This document shows positions 9,886-22,500 of a DNA stretch of 64,000 nt, one piece after another. A program made the position numbers and the translations under genes. The stretch covers positions 20,512,328 through 20,576,327 of the forward strand of contig NC_087076.1 in NCBI RefSeq assembly GCF_026151205.1, read 5' to 3'. The DNA comes from Bolinopsis microptera (lineage: Eukaryota; Ctenophora; Tentaculata; Lobata; Bolinopsidae). The notes under the pieces are model-generated. The model saw only the letters and a program-made list of their open reading frames with translations, was not told where the DNA came from and searched no databases. The stretch's first letter is position 1. Every line of letters starts with the position of its first letter.

Positions 9886-12800
9886 ATGTCAATCACTTTA
9901 TCATTTATTATATTTACCTCAACCTGTAGACCTCTGGCTTTTAACACAATTGATATACCATATATAGTATATGGTGGAATTACATCGGTCGCGTTTTTGT
10001 GTGGAATGCTAGGCGAGTTGTTATGTGATCATATTCATTAATTAATAATAGTTATATAATCATGAAACCTTTGATCCGTCAAAGTTCGGAATTGCAATTG
10101 ACCAAAGAACATTAGGAGAACCTTCATGAAGTATCACGCTACTGCACCTAGAACTTACATTTCTCTTGTTGCCACTGTCACGTACTTCTTCAAAAACGTA
10201 TGAACGGTCTTCAGATATGAGATTATTACATTACAAAACATATATTTTGCGCGCTCAGCATTCCACGCGCAAAAACGCGCCCGTTTAGAGAGACTTGCGC
10301 GTATTAGAGGGTTCAGTCTCACCAGGCTATGTTAATGAACATAATAGCCTGGGGTCCTCAGGTAACCCCCAACTCCCTTCCTTGGTCCTACTTATCATTT
10401 CAGAGTGGCGATGAACTGCATGGTGCTGTGTAGAATGAAAAGTAGGACGACCCCCAACTCCCCAACCTTGATCCTACTTATCATTTCAGAGTGGCGATGA
10501 ACTGCATGGTGCTGTGTAGAATGAAAAGTAGGACGACCCCCAACTCCCCAACCTTGATCCTACTTATCATTTCAGAGTGGCGATGAACTGCATGGTGCTG
10601 TGTAGAATGAAAAGTAGGAAGACCCCCAACTCCCCAACCTTGATCCTACTTATCATTTCAGAGTGGCGATGAACTGCATGGTGCTGTGTAGAATGAAAAG
10701 TAGGACGACCCCCAACTCCCTTCCTTGGTCCTACTTATCATTTCAGAGTGGCGATGAACTGCATGGTGCTGTGTAGAATGAAAAGTAGGACGACCCCCAA
10801 CTCCCCAACCTTGATCCTACTTATCATTTCAGAGTGGCGATGAACTGCATGGTGCTGTGTAGAATGAAAAGTAGGACGACCCCCAACTCCCCAACCTTGA
10901 TCCTACTTATCATTTCAGAGTGGCGATGAACTGCATGGTGCTGTGTAGAATGAAAAGTAGGACGACCCCCAACTCCCCAACCTTGATCCTACTGATGCAG
11001 TTAGCAGTACTGGACCTACTTTACACCATATTACCCTCCCTCTTCCTCGCTTATCTTCACTACGATAAGACTAATCTGGGGGACATGCTGCACTCAGAGA
11101 AAGACATTCTGTTTCTCTTATCAGGTAGAACAGAATTAAGTTAAATCGAATCTTGAATTAACGTATGTTGAGACTCTGTACAGACTTTATAGCGGATAAT
11201 AGTAAAATATCGCAACTCTTCAAAATGAAACAATGGTATAATGCAGTAAATTACAGTACAAGTACAATAAACGAATGGAAACTGATGAGGCGTAATTGCA
11301 GTTCGTTCACAGCAACGTAAGGGTTATGCACTAATATGTTTTTACACAACATTCCTGTGCAGATGTGGTCTAGGAATGGCTGAATGCTAAGAATTAAGGA
11401 TGATGATTAATCACTATACACTCGACTGTCACGTGACTTTTTCAACTCGTTCTCTAGCTGGTCCTGAACGACTATTCGAAACCCTAACCCTCTAATCTGA
11501 TCCCAACCCTAACCCTAACCCAATCCTTAATAAAAGCATATGCTGAAACCCTATCCCTAACAAGAAATTGGACTAACTTCCTTATACGGTCAAATCACGT
11601 GATCGAGACAGTTTTTCGCCAATATCTCGTCAGGAGAGCATTTTAACCCTATGTCATGGTATGGGGGGTGATTCGGAATCAGCGTCCGAAAATACATCAA
11701 TTGAAGTTGGTTTCAACTGCAAACTGTCATGTCGGGGGCCCTTTTAGAACAATCTCGAAGATCGACTGTAGAGTGATTTAGCACGCTCGAAGAATTAAAG
11801 TGGGTTTAAGATGGACATGTGTGAAGTTTGCAGGTCCCCTGAATCCTGTACAACTGTGGAAATTTGTAACTTTCTCAATCGAAAAGCTTTTCTTTACCTC
11901 GCCAATTAAACCACAAAGATGCGATGATATAATTATAATGTGGCCCATTTTTGTAAGCGACTAGCTCCAAATTATAAACATTTGACTTTAAATTTCGGCA
12001 CAAGGCTCAAAGCGTTCTTATTTTATGTTGTAAATAGTAGACAAGAGGTAGTGGCGTGCCACGCCCACTGTATTCAACAAAATTTTCCGAAAATTTCAGG
12101 GAATTTTGGCCCATGGCCATATTTGTAGGGGGTGCGCGATAAAATTAAAAATAAACTTGCTCGGATCTTCAAAATTTTTGTATCATTGTTTTCTAAATAG
12201 AAGTGTAGAGACTGTGAGAATTTTCACAATACAAAATTTTTCATACCTTTTTGGAATGATCAGTGAGTTTCGCCTAGGGGTAGGTAGTGCGCCATCGACA
12301 GTGAGCCGCGCGTGCCGACTGTAGGATGGTTTTTTAGCGCTAATTTCAGCCAGCACAATTTTCTTCAAACAAATAGATATTGAGTATTCTTCCCGACCTC
12401 CAATTGCAACAAAAATTGGTAAGCTTACTAATAGACTTACAAGGAAAGTGTCCGAAAAATTTAAAGCATATCCAACCATCAAACATTATGTTACAGCTAA
12501 AAGCAGCGTATTTTGCCCCATTTTGATCACTATATCAACTCCGACATCCACCAAATTTTTCGGACAGTTGTGAAAGCCCTATTGGAAGGTCGTCGCCAAT
12601 TTCCAGAATGATCTCATTTAAGGAACTGGAGATATATCCGAATAATACGACAAAAATGGTCAAATTACGCGACTTTTACATGCTCCAAAAGCCGCGCACC
12701 ATCAAATATGGCACCTAGGCGAAACTCACTGATCTTTCCAAAAAGGTATAACAAATTTGGTATTGTGAAAATTCTCACAGTCTCTAGAAAACAGTGGTAC

Positions 12801-14419
12801 AAAAATTAAAGGGTGATACTCGTAAAATATCTGTTCCATATATTGGAACCGTCGACGAGTCCAACTCGGCGCGCGTCTTGGTAGGTTGTAAACCTACAAT
12901 ACAAAAATTTTTAAAATCCGAGCAAGTTTATTTTTATCGTGCACCCCCTACTAGGGGTTGCTTTAACCAAAGCCCTCTCGCTTGCAGTAGCGCGCGACCG
13001 CCGAAGTGAAACAAGCGCGTCACGCAGTACGCGTAGACACATGGCTATGTGAATACTAGGGCCCATATTTGATGGTGCGCGGCTTTTGGAGCAAAAGTAA
13101 GTGTGAAGTGCAAGTGTAAAAGTCGCGTAATTTGACGAAATTTGTTGATTTTTGTCGTATTATTTTGTCATATGATCGGTTCCCTGAATGAAATCATTTT
13201 GAAAATTTGTGAAGACCTTTCAATAGGGCTTTCATAACTGTCCGAAAAATTTGGTGGATATCAGAGTTGATAATTGATATAGTGTTGTAGCGCCATGCGT
13301 TACTGTGCCGCGCCGCGCACTCAACTATGCTTCTCGCAACGACATCGTCAATTAATAATTATTTGTAATATCTGAAATGTTTGTGCAATTCCGACACGAA
13401 TTACATAAGACTAAGAGTAAGTTATCCAAGCCAAGGGTTGCGTAACTTCTTGGTCTTCCAGTACATAAATACTATCACACGAAAACCGACCAATTACAAA
13501 TCAATGTCCCCGTTCTCTGGCTAGATCGGCGAGATGCGCTACTGTGCCGCGCCGAGCTGCCATGAATTGACATCGTCAATTAACCGCTGGTTTAAGTCAA
13601 GGCCAAACTATAAACCCTAAACGTTTGTAATTTATAAACCACACCAGGCCTGATGTGGTTCACGAAGCAGTTTGGGACGTATTCCCTGATGACGGTGTTT
13701 GGAGTGGAGAAGGTGATGATTGCCTATTTCCGTGACAAAGTCCACTACTCCAAACAGACTGCGTACATTACGAGTGTTCTGGTGTGGTGTCTGGTCGCTG
13801 TTATTGTGGCACTTCCCATTGGTGAGCTTTGACCAGGATTTGTATTGCAAATTTATTCCGATTCGAGAATCACGTAATTATTGTCTTCAGCTTCGCTGAT
13901 ATCATGTTTCCATGACGGTGAGTATATTCGTCTTTGATCTTGTAATATCTTCTTTATTCAGTGGCTGGATGTAATTACCAAGGAAGTGAGTCAGGGCTGA
14001 TAGAGTTCTCAGGAGACTGGTATCTCCTCAACATTCCAGTATCCTACTTCGAGTGGACCTACACCATCCTCCCCATCCTTTACTATCTCCTAGCCTGGGC
14101 TACCACCATCAAAATCCTCATCAAGTTCACCCACCAACTAACGGAAAGACAGGAAAATGTTTTGGTTGCCGTACCACTACGAAGAGAAACACGAATACAG
14201 CAGAATCACAATCCTCGGGCACTGTTGTACTTGATTAACTTTATCGTGACGTTCACACCTTGGATTGTTCTAGTGGGGTTCAGGATGATAGACTTGTTCG
14301 AGTGGAAGCATGCAGTTTTGGCAAGGACAGCGCCAGAGAGCTTGACTTTTACGGCGGGAATACTTTTGTTGACTTTGAATGCTATTTTTAATCCTATCAT
14401 ATATTTCATTGGGCGATAA
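9886..14419 (+). CDS. Class A (rhodopsin-like) G protein-coupled receptor, 4 coding exons
   Basis: Exons that join in phase are about 9886-10019 (start uncertain; an in-frame ATG also occurs at 9736), 10919-11124, 13648-13821 and 13962-14419. TM1 has GMLGELVAMN where GxxGNxxV is usual; the junction itself creates it. Intracellular loop 1 is CRMKSRTTPNSP. TM2 shows LAVLD (LAxxD), TM4 has the conserved W (VLVWCLVA) and a P, TM6 has FTPW instead of CWxP, and TM7 has NAIFNPIIY (NPxxY). Oddities: the DRY box reads EKV, the position of the TM3 disulfide cysteine is F although loop 2 has a cysteine (AGCNY), and the protein stops four residues after NPxxY, leaving no helix 8 or tail. The ligand is unknown. 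Exon 2 is preceded by a tandem array of copies of its own acceptor. All seven helices are accounted for without a stop, so I treat it as a gene, but a lineage-specific or decaying receptor is possible. Confidence 0.8.
10366..10990. repeat. 86-bp minisatellite made of a GPCR exon's acceptor and 5' end (7 copies)
   Basis: The unit contains CTACTTATCATTTCAG followed by AGTGGCGATGAACTGCATGG, i.e. the 3' splice site and first codons of GPCR exon 2. GTGGCGATG starts at 10405, 10491, 10577, 10663, 10748, 10834 and 10920. Spacing is 86 bp except one 85-bp step. The units before the first and fifth copies carry CTTCCTTGGTCC where the others read CCAACCTTGATCC, suggesting block duplication. Only the last copy runs on into the rest of the exon. 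Since 86 is not a multiple of three, use of an upstream acceptor runs into a stop in the next copy. Confidence 0.95.
11399..11670 (+). repeat. Dispersed ~270-bp repeat with TAACCC-like hexamers, copy 1
   Basis: The same ~270-bp sequence occurs at 41632-41910 in the same orientation. Shared landmarks are GGATGATGATTAATCACT, CTGTCACGTGAC, a cluster of CCCTAACC hexamers, TATACGGTCA, TCACGTGATCGAGACAG and TTTTTCGCCAATATCTCGT. It lies in the GPCR intron 2. No terminal repeats were identified. Confidence 0.85.
12115..13285. repeat. Interlaced long inverted repeats in the GPCR intron
   Basis: Arm A (about 12115-12275) returns inverted at about 12705-12960, sharing GTGAGTTTCGCCTAGG, the AATTTTCACAATAC stretch and GGGGGTGC. 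Arm B (about 12530-12715) returns inverted at about 13065-13285, sharing TTTGATGGTGCGCGGCTTTT and TGTCCGAAAAATTTGGTGGA. The arms cross (A B A' B'), as two overlapping insertions or one rearranged element would give. Part of arm A' (ACTCGGCGCGCGTC...GGTAGGTTGTAAAC) recurs near 33957-34020. Confidence 0.75.
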
Positions 14420-14578
14420 AATTAATTACGATGGTAATACATTAATACCTCGTTATAGCGCGGACCACGTTGTCAAATTAAATGGGACAGATATCTGGGA
14501 TAGAGTTCACAACTCAGTAGTCTGTACAGTGTACATAGTAGCTATAGATTAAGAAGTGTAAACAAGATTTATTTGTTA

Positions 14579-14771
14579 CAGTGGAGTTCCCACCTACGAG
14601 TGAAAACTGAGAGGTGGCGCGCCTGATGATAAGGTATGATAATGTCAGCCTTGCGGCGCGGCTGACATTAGCTTTCATTACGTTTGAATTATCGCATATA
14701 CTCTGCATACACCGCGCCACCTTTCAGGCGCGCCACCTCTCAGTTTTCACTTGTAGGTGGGAACTCCACTG
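14579..14771. mobile_element. TA-flanked MITE with ~50-bp terminal inverted repeats
   Basis: Ends are CAGTGGAGTTCCCACCTACG and its inverted copy, flanked by TA on each side (14577-14578 and 14772-14773). TA duplication and a CAGT start fit the Tc1/mariner superfamily. The centre forms a second hairpin (AATGTCAGCC / GGCTGACATT). It has no transposase. It lies just downstream of the GPCR stop codon. Confidence 0.8.
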
Positions 14772-16743
14772 TAATGACTACTACTGCTGCAGTGGACACA
14801 GCTGACTCGACACAGCATCTTGTTCTGTTCATTACGATGATTTCAGGAAGCATCTATTACTATACTGGTATACTCTATTGCATAGTTTCCTTCAAAGAAT
14901 TAATATTTTTTGTATTGTTCATTTTAATAATTTAACCTAAACAGTAGACAATGAAATTAGGGTAATCTTTGATGAAAAATTTTGTTATAATATTATGATG
15001 ATTTGGTCCCTATATGTCACTTTTATTAATCTATGTTGTTTTGTTTTCAATAATTTTCTTAACATTGCAAATGGCAACCCGATACTATTAGCTTATATTA
15101 TTAGGCCGGCCGGTTTAATCATAAAGTGTCTTAATGAATTTATATATCTGGTATTTCCAATTGTGAAGTTCTACTGCGCTTCTCTTGAAAACGATATGGA
15201 CACGTTCATTTGAGTTTGAGGATATTGGTAAACAAAAATTATAGCGTTTTCGACGATAGTGGCTTAATTTTGACATCTATTAACCTAGCACGTTCAGAAG
15301 TTCTGAACATTAGCCACGTAACCCATACTCCCATATGCACTGCTCAGAAAGAAAATCTATTGTTGTTAGGCACTATAATGGTTCAAATGTCACATTTTGT
15401 GTGACTTAGTTAACTGCAGTTGTCTAATTATCATTCCTTGGTCTGAAATATTTATATAGTAGATTAGGTCAATCTAACAATTATGATACAACATTGGTTA
15501 AAGGGCACGGATCGAACGGTTACAAGGCAATATTTGGGTAACTTTGTCACACTCAGAATACCATACCTCTATTCTACTATGAGATGTCCTCATAAACCTT
15601 TTAACTCATTATTTGATGGTTGATCTACCAATCATAGCCCTTTAAAATATGTTGTTTCGAATAGTTAGCTAAAAAGGAACTTGGTTATTGGGAAATGAGG
15701 TAAATTCCGTCACAATATTTGGAATTTTAAATTTTGGGCGAATTATTTATATCTGATTTTGGTTTGAAAGGCGGGAAAACTTTGATGACAATGTAGTTGA
15801 TGCAAGTTAAGATCAGTGTTTACATTGTCACAAAAAATGATACGAAATCGTAAATAGTTTACAAATAATGATTATAGAATGAAATAGTCTCTTATAATAA
15901 CTCTTATAATAACTGATGATCATGTGACAAAGTAAACATGTTTTGGCTTTTGCCCCTATTTCGAAGATCTATATATTCTATGACTCTATTAGTGTGCGCT
16001 TTAGGGTTTCTTGGACAAGACTAAGGGGGACTAAGAGAAACGAGCACGTTATGAAACTGATTTAAACTATTGTAGCATATTTAACAGTAAAGAAAATGGG
16101 AGCTAGCTGTTGAACTTCTTTGAAGTGACAAAACTCTCTCAAAATAATACGAGGCTGTGCTGATTAGAGCTGCTTGATTCAGCTTAAATAAACACGTCCA
16201 ATTATCGCGCTTATCTTAGTAATCATTCCTCCGACATCAATCTCGGGCATCCGGTATTAACCTCGGGCTTTCCGGTACTAACCTCGGGCGTTCCAGTCTC
16301 AACAATAATCATATTTTCATGCATACAATATCATTATCTTCGCGTCTGCAGCTTATCAATCAATTTCAAATCATCGAACAACTAGCTCCTAAATTCCGTT
16401 ATCTAGAACTGGGCTTTGGCCGTAATCATTCATAAATCATTTGTCAATTATTCGGTATCGTACTGTGTCATGCTGTTCAAAGAATGATTCCGCTTATTTG
16501 ATCAAAGTTTGAATCACTTGAGTTCTCTCAAAGAATTTAACACTATTTCAAGATTTGAGATTAAAGGGGATTTATTATTGTATTGTCCTAGATTCAAATT
16601 CTTGTCCCAAAATCAGGAGATGGAATCAGGTACTGTAAAGAAATCAGTCTGGAATCAGTTGGCACAGCTGTGAATTCTACAAAAACTAAAATTATTAAGA
16701 AACTAAAATTAAAATTCAAAATACACATGCGAACTGGATCTCT

Positions 16744-17362
16744 ACAATAGCATTCAACATTCTTTCAGACAAAAATCGGTAGAATATTGTCCAGAACATC
16801 AGAGCTCAAGTTTAACAATTTTAGGTTAAATTTGTCAAAATCACTAAAAATGTGACAAAATTGACTTTTCCTGCCCCAACAATTTCAAGATAGTGTGTAA
16901 AAATTAGCATAGGCTGCTTTATTACCTATATAAATCAATCCAAACTACGAAAAAGATCTGTTAATCTGATGACGATTACCTAACTCTAATAGTAACTGAT
17001 GTGACAAAGTAAACATGTCTTGCCCCTATTTTGAAGATCTATAACTCTATTAGAATTCAGCATTCTTTCAGAAACGATTGGTAGAATATTGTCTAGAACA
17101 TCAGGGCTCAAGTTTAACAATTTTAGATTAATTTGTCAAAGACGCTGAAAATGTGACAAAATTAACTTTCCCTGCCCCAAAAATATCAAGATAGTGTGTT
17201 AAAATTGGCATAGGATGCTTTATTGCCTATATTAATCGATCCAAACAACGAAAAAGATCTGTTAATCTGATGACGATTACCTAACTCTTAAAATAACTGA
17301 TGTGACAAAGTAAACATGTCTTGCCCCTATTTTGAAGAGCTATACTTCTATTAGAATACTAT
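16744..17362. repeat. Tandem duplication, unit about 306 bp, two copies
   Basis: The first unit (from about 16750) and the second (from about 17056) share CATTCTTTCAGA, AGAATATTGTC, CAAGATAGTGTGT, AAAAGATCTGTTAATCTGAT and GATGTGACAAAGTAAACATG. They differ by scattered substitutions. Non-coding. Confidence 0.85.
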
Positions 17363-17592
17363 GTAACTTTATCATCAATGAACTAGTTATTTTTCCAGCA
17401 AGGAGCTGACAGAGCTATAATAATTTTTTTGTGACGAAATTACCCTATTTTTGACCATGTTGCGGTAGTTTAATTGTGACACTGTTAACACTTAACATAT
17501 TGCCACCCGACAATGATTTATGTGACTGGTGCGTGGTACTAGCAGTGTTGTTTGATCCATAGTATGTAATATAAGGGGTTTAAGCTGGTATA

Positions 17593-17877
17593 GTAGTTCA
17601 AGGGGGCTATATTTATGAGTCGCATTTGAACTTGATTTCTCTTGGAGAATTTCTCTTTAGACTCTTAACTTTTATTTCTCTGTTTTTGTTTTAATGTTAT
17701 TTTAAATTTCTTTCCGTCGTTAATTTTTACACATGTTTAACAATTTTATTACAGAACTGAAGAAGACGTTGTTACGTGGAATGATTATTTCAATTCAATA
17801 AAGTTTCTAGCCTAAAGTTTGCTGCTTCAATTTGTTCGCAAGTTAAGAGTCTAAAGAGAAATTCTCCAAGAGAAATC
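17593..17877. mobile_element. 285-bp insertion with a 13-bp target duplication
   Basis: TTAAGCTGGTATA occurs on both sides (17580-17592 and 17878-17890). The insert ends in an inverted copy (17840-17877) of an internal sequence at about 17632-17671 (GATTTCTCTTGGAGAATTTC). Its middle has CTGAAGAAGACG followed by AATTCAATAAAGTTTC, reminiscent of 3' ends of Penelope-like or LINE elements. The long TSD fits retrotransposition better than a cut-and-paste mechanism. Family unknown. Confidence 0.6.
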
Positions 17878-18474
17878 TTAAGCTGGTATATCATTATTTG
17901 TTTAATTTCACACATGTTCAGATATCATCAAGATTATGTGACAAAGTAAACTTGTTTGTGCCTTCTGTGTTTTAATTCCTTACGACTATATGATATAATA
18001 ACAATTCCTAGCACTTCCAGGCCATCAAATAAACCTACACTACTCAGCATTGATTATCAGGGTGCCCTAAACATTCTTCACATGTTTTCTTAAATGTGTG
18101 ACAGAGTAAACCTGAGTGCACCATCTAACGAAAAAAAGTCGTCAAATATGTAGGTAATGGTCATATGTACCCATCCAATCAACTGGACACTCAAAAATTT
18201 GGTCAAAAACGGCAGCAAGGGGTCCATATTTACTCCGTCACATGTTTATAGTGTGACAATGTAACCATTTCCGTGCCGGCTGTATTTAAGCGATATCTTA
18301 TCACCTGATTAAGATATGGTTAAGTGACAAAGTTAGCCTAGAGGATGAAACGATTATCCTAACCATCAACGGTTTGTGTAATTTCATAGTGTGACAAAGT
18401 CAACTACACTGTGCCTTTTAATAGGGTCACTTATATTTACCAATATCCTCAAACTCAAATGAACGTGTCCATAT

Positions 18475-19570
18475 ACACAATATATGAAACTAGGGAAATC
18501 TGAATGAGATAATATCAACTATAAGAAATACACCAGAACATAATAAACACATTTATCTAAGATTTAACTAAAACGTTTGTTCCTCTTGTTGATCATTATT
18601 GGCTCCCATAAAATTAAAAGCCGCCTCAAGAATAATTTAAACATTTAATTTTTATTCTGAGAAATTGAAACCATAATTGAGATCATCAGCTTTTTGGGGT
18701 TCTTGTAGAAAATGGTTCCAAGTACATAGCTACTTTCATGGTTTGGTGTCCGATCTAAATTGTGATGCCACAAAAATGAACAAATTCGTTCATCCTATAT
18801 ATCGAATTCTTAGATTAGACAAAATACCATAATTGAAATGGAATGCTTTAATTGGATTAGCAAACAAACAGATGAACTTGGGATTAAAATTCAAGAGCAG
18901 CTTCAAACTTAAAGAAAATCTAAAATTTAAAAGTGATAGCTTTGAATATCAAATAGTAATCAGGCAATAATTTTGAAAAATGACTCATTCAACGCTCTTA
19001 AAAATATATATAATAGTTCTAGATACCGGTGGGGAAGTGAACCATATTTACTTTGGTACGTGACAGTGAATCTGGGTCCTGATTGGACAATGCTGAGAAC
19101 TAGTTGGGTTACCTCACCACCAACATCCAGATCTGAAGGTCCGGCCAAATCGTCTTTTGTGTGCGATTTTAAAAGATTGATCGCAATTAATTAATATTCA
19201 CAAATAACAAGCAGATAACAAATCTTTCAACTCATAAAACTTAAATTTCAAAGTGTCTACATAGCTAACGTAGCATGTTCTACAGTCCACGCCCATGTTG
19301 CACATCAAGGGCTTATTCGTGGATTAAAAAGTACGTTTCTTAACAATTTTACGATACCGTAGAAACTGAATCTCAATGTTCATGACATTATTACTGATCG
19401 TAAAATGAGTATTTCTTAACGATGAAATTTTAGTTATTTGAGAATTGGGCAACTCTCTGCAGTTTTTTATTGAACTCCATGATGTGATGGTTTTCACTGT
19501 GTCACGTGACTAAATATTAAACGGTTTTTATTACGTTACAGTCACGTGACACGACAGATCCGATAAGCTT
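18475..19570. other. Intergenic DNA, nothing recognised
   Basis: AT-rich, with short open frames on both strands but no domain or splice structure. It separates the repeat block from the 3' end of the SUMO-motif gene. Confidence 0.5.
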
Positions 19571-19576
19571 TTTATT
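19571..19576 (-). promoter_or_regulatory. Poly(A) signal overlapping the stop codon
   Basis: On the minus strand the last codon TTC is followed by TAATAAA, so the TAA stop (19577-19575) shares bases with a canonical AATAAA. This supports the end of the preceding coding exon. Confidence 0.5.
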
Positions 19577-22500
19577 AGAACCATAACTTGGAGAGTTGTG
19601 TCTGATTTATATCTCTAGACTTGAAATGAGGAATTGTTGAGGGTCGATCCCAAAGATTTGTATCCTCATCACCTGAGATTAAAATATAGTAACTACGTAG
19701 GTTTATCTTATAAACAATAAAAACATGAGCAGTAATGCAAAACTACCACATACACATATGTTGAGGATTAAAGATTTCAAGCTAAATTTGTTTATGTATA
19801 TTGTATGTGCTCCCTCTATGTCCAACGTACGAACCTCTTTGGAGAGAGTGATTTGCGTTTTTTAGGTGTTGAGAGTCTTCCGATAATGTTTTCAACTTGA
19901 CCCATTCTCCTTATCTTTACTGATATCTGATAAGGCGTCAGACCTGAAATAACCAAATTCATTCAAATAAAGAGTCTGCGAAATCTTGCGAAATATGTAT
20001 ATTATATTATGATGATTATGTTTAAATTTGAAAGGATCTTTACATTTAGGGAAGTTCTTCCTGATTCGATAAAGATTTAACGTCTGAACGATAACACTAT
20101 TTTTTAAACGACTAAATAAAATGAATAAACTGTTCTAAGGACCTCTGTTTGAGTGTTCTGAAGGGACTTGCTGAGGAGAAACCTCTTTGTACTCGATACC
20201 AGGCCGTTTTCCTTTGCATACATTCCCATTCTTCTTCGGATAGTTCTTCTTGACCGTGAGAGGAAGTTCAGGAGAGTTTCCCTGTGGTGCATAACACGCA
20301 TACTTGTTGAACCTGGAAACCACTCCATTGGGTTGCTGCTGTGAGTTCATAAACTTATCAAAACTAGGATCATTGCTGGTCCTAATCTGCTCCATTAAAA
20401 TGCTGTACGCATCAGAGGACCGCATGGTTCTGACGTTTTCCCCGATGGGCTCGATGTTGGGGAGCGGTTCCACAAGGACAGGACGGTGACGTCTGAAGCG
20501 GCCAGGAGCCACCCAGGGCGGAAAGAGAGGAGCTCCCTCTGTCTGGGAGAAGGAGTCTGTGGGTTTCTTGTTGACGATCTGATATCCCTGGAAAGGGACG
20601 GACGGTTCAAAGGGGGAGTATAGGGAGTTGTTAGCCGGGTACTGAGTCTGACATGTCCTCTGCTCGATAGTGGGCGCTACCCGAGTGTTATCCTCGTTGC
20701 TGAGAGTGCGAGGGGATGGTCTGGATACCTTTCTAGCGCTCAAGAGTGGTTCTACCAGCACTGAACTGAGTGGGGAGTTTGTGTAGTCGAGGAAGGGACT
20801 GTAGGGCGGGAACATGTCCGTTTGGATGGCTATATCCACCACGTTGTCTTGTCTCTGCACGATGAAGACTAGGACGGGAGTTGAGACCTCTATAGCAGAA
20901 CAGTGTTTGCTGTGGTTAGGGAACTGGGTCTGGACCGTGCGTTGCTCCACAGGAATCCTCACAATCTCCTGACCTGACTCGTTACGCTCTACTATCGGGA
21001 AGGTGCTCTGCATTGACAGACGTCTACCATCCATCCAGGGAGACAGAGGGTTATTCTCAAAACAGTTCATTCTACTGGAGTCCTTCTGTTGATCTTCAAA
21101 AGGAGCAGAGGAGCTGGGAGGCTCCAGATACTGATCGTATATAGAATGCTGGGGACTCCACGAGTTTGACTGCTCGTCAATAGCCCAGGAGGAGCTCTGA
21201 AATTGTTCGAAACTCTCGTGCTGGCGTCTCCACTGGTTCCACTCAGGGTTTTCCTTGGGAGTGAGGTCGTCAGGTTTGGAACTGAAGAGGACGGTGGGAG
21301 GTTTAAATGTGTCCACAGACTCTGAACTGTCGTGGTAGTTCATCCTAACGTAACTTGGTTTCGGTTTAACAAGGTGTTCGTTCGAACTAAGAGGAGCCTT
21401 GATGAAGTCATTCAGCGAGGTGTTCGCAAACAAAGAATCATTCCGTGGAAAGGGTTCCATGTAGGTGGGTTCCTGTGTCGGGAATACAGTTTGTTCATCA
21501 GCTAGCATCTCATCAAACAACCTCTCTGCAACCGACATGTCTCCTTTTTGACGGGACGCGGAGGTGGGTCGTCTTTCATCTGACTTGTAACCTCCACTCC
21601 CTTTACCACTCTCCTTAAAATCTTCTGAGGTCTCGTCAACTACCCTTATCTTCTCATCGCTTCCTCGACGTGTTTCAGAGAAAGCATCTATGTACAAGGG
21701 AGCTGGTCTGTGCTCGAAGTCTGAGGTGGAAGTAGCAGGTAGGTCAGATTGGAAATGGTTGGCTGTGCTAGTCTTCACAATGTTCGGCTTGATGTTAAAC
21801 CGTTCCAGAGAATTCCGTATCCTTATGGGGCTAATACGACTAAAGTCAGAAGTAGGAGGGACATCCTGTGGGACACTGACACTCTGGCTCGGTTCAATGC
21901 TAGCCACGACCTTCTTCATTAGGGTCGCATTTTCAGATACGTTATTTTCAGATACGTTATCAAAACTTTTATCCGTGTTCACAAGCAAATCAGAATTATC
22001 AGCCTGCATTCCAGGACTTTTTATCAAAGTATCTGCAATATCGGGTTGTAGTGCTGACTCCGAAGAAAACACTCCATCCTTAGAAACTCCTTCATTTCCT
22101 CCTTGTTCTAATTCTTCCACTTTAACGGTGGGAAGTTCAAACTCCTCAGGGGGTTTTGTTTCTCCTACAACAGCAAGTCCTTGATTATATATCTCTTGGT
22201 CACTCATTGGAAACAGTGTGCGTAGGACAGACATTTTGGTAGCTTCTTCATCGGGGCTTTCAGCTTGGGGCTTGTTTTTATTGTTTTCTTCAGCTGATTT
22301 CAAGGATTTTTCAAAAGCTTTGCTTTCCTTGAACCTTTCCAACACGATATTGAACACATTAGCTTGAGGGTCTGGGATGTCCTTGATTGTGGAGGCAAAC
22401 AGTTTGTACATGGTCTCAGTATCATCAAGTGTCTGTATGTTTCCTGCCTCGATAAGTCTGTCTATCTGAGCAGTCAGGCCTCGGTTTTCCTCCGCCTCTT

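Larger units (their letters stand above)
15193..18474. repeat. 3.3-kb region bounded by a 38-39 bp perfect inverted repeat
   Basis: The left copy (about 15194-15232, starting ATATGGACACGTTCATTTGA) recurs inverted at about 18436-18474. The interior has no coding frame. It contains many degenerate copies of TGTGACAAAGTAAAC, often followed by TTGCCCCTATTT (15925, 16993, 17299, 17936, with weaker forms to 18400), and local duplications. It may be an old large non-autonomous element or an inverted repeat framing a decayed satellite. Confidence 0.6.

Noticed and set aside
11480-11530. Interstitial telomere from a chromosome fusion
   Set aside because: Only a few imperfect hexamers, in a repeat whose flanks are also found at 41.6 kb.
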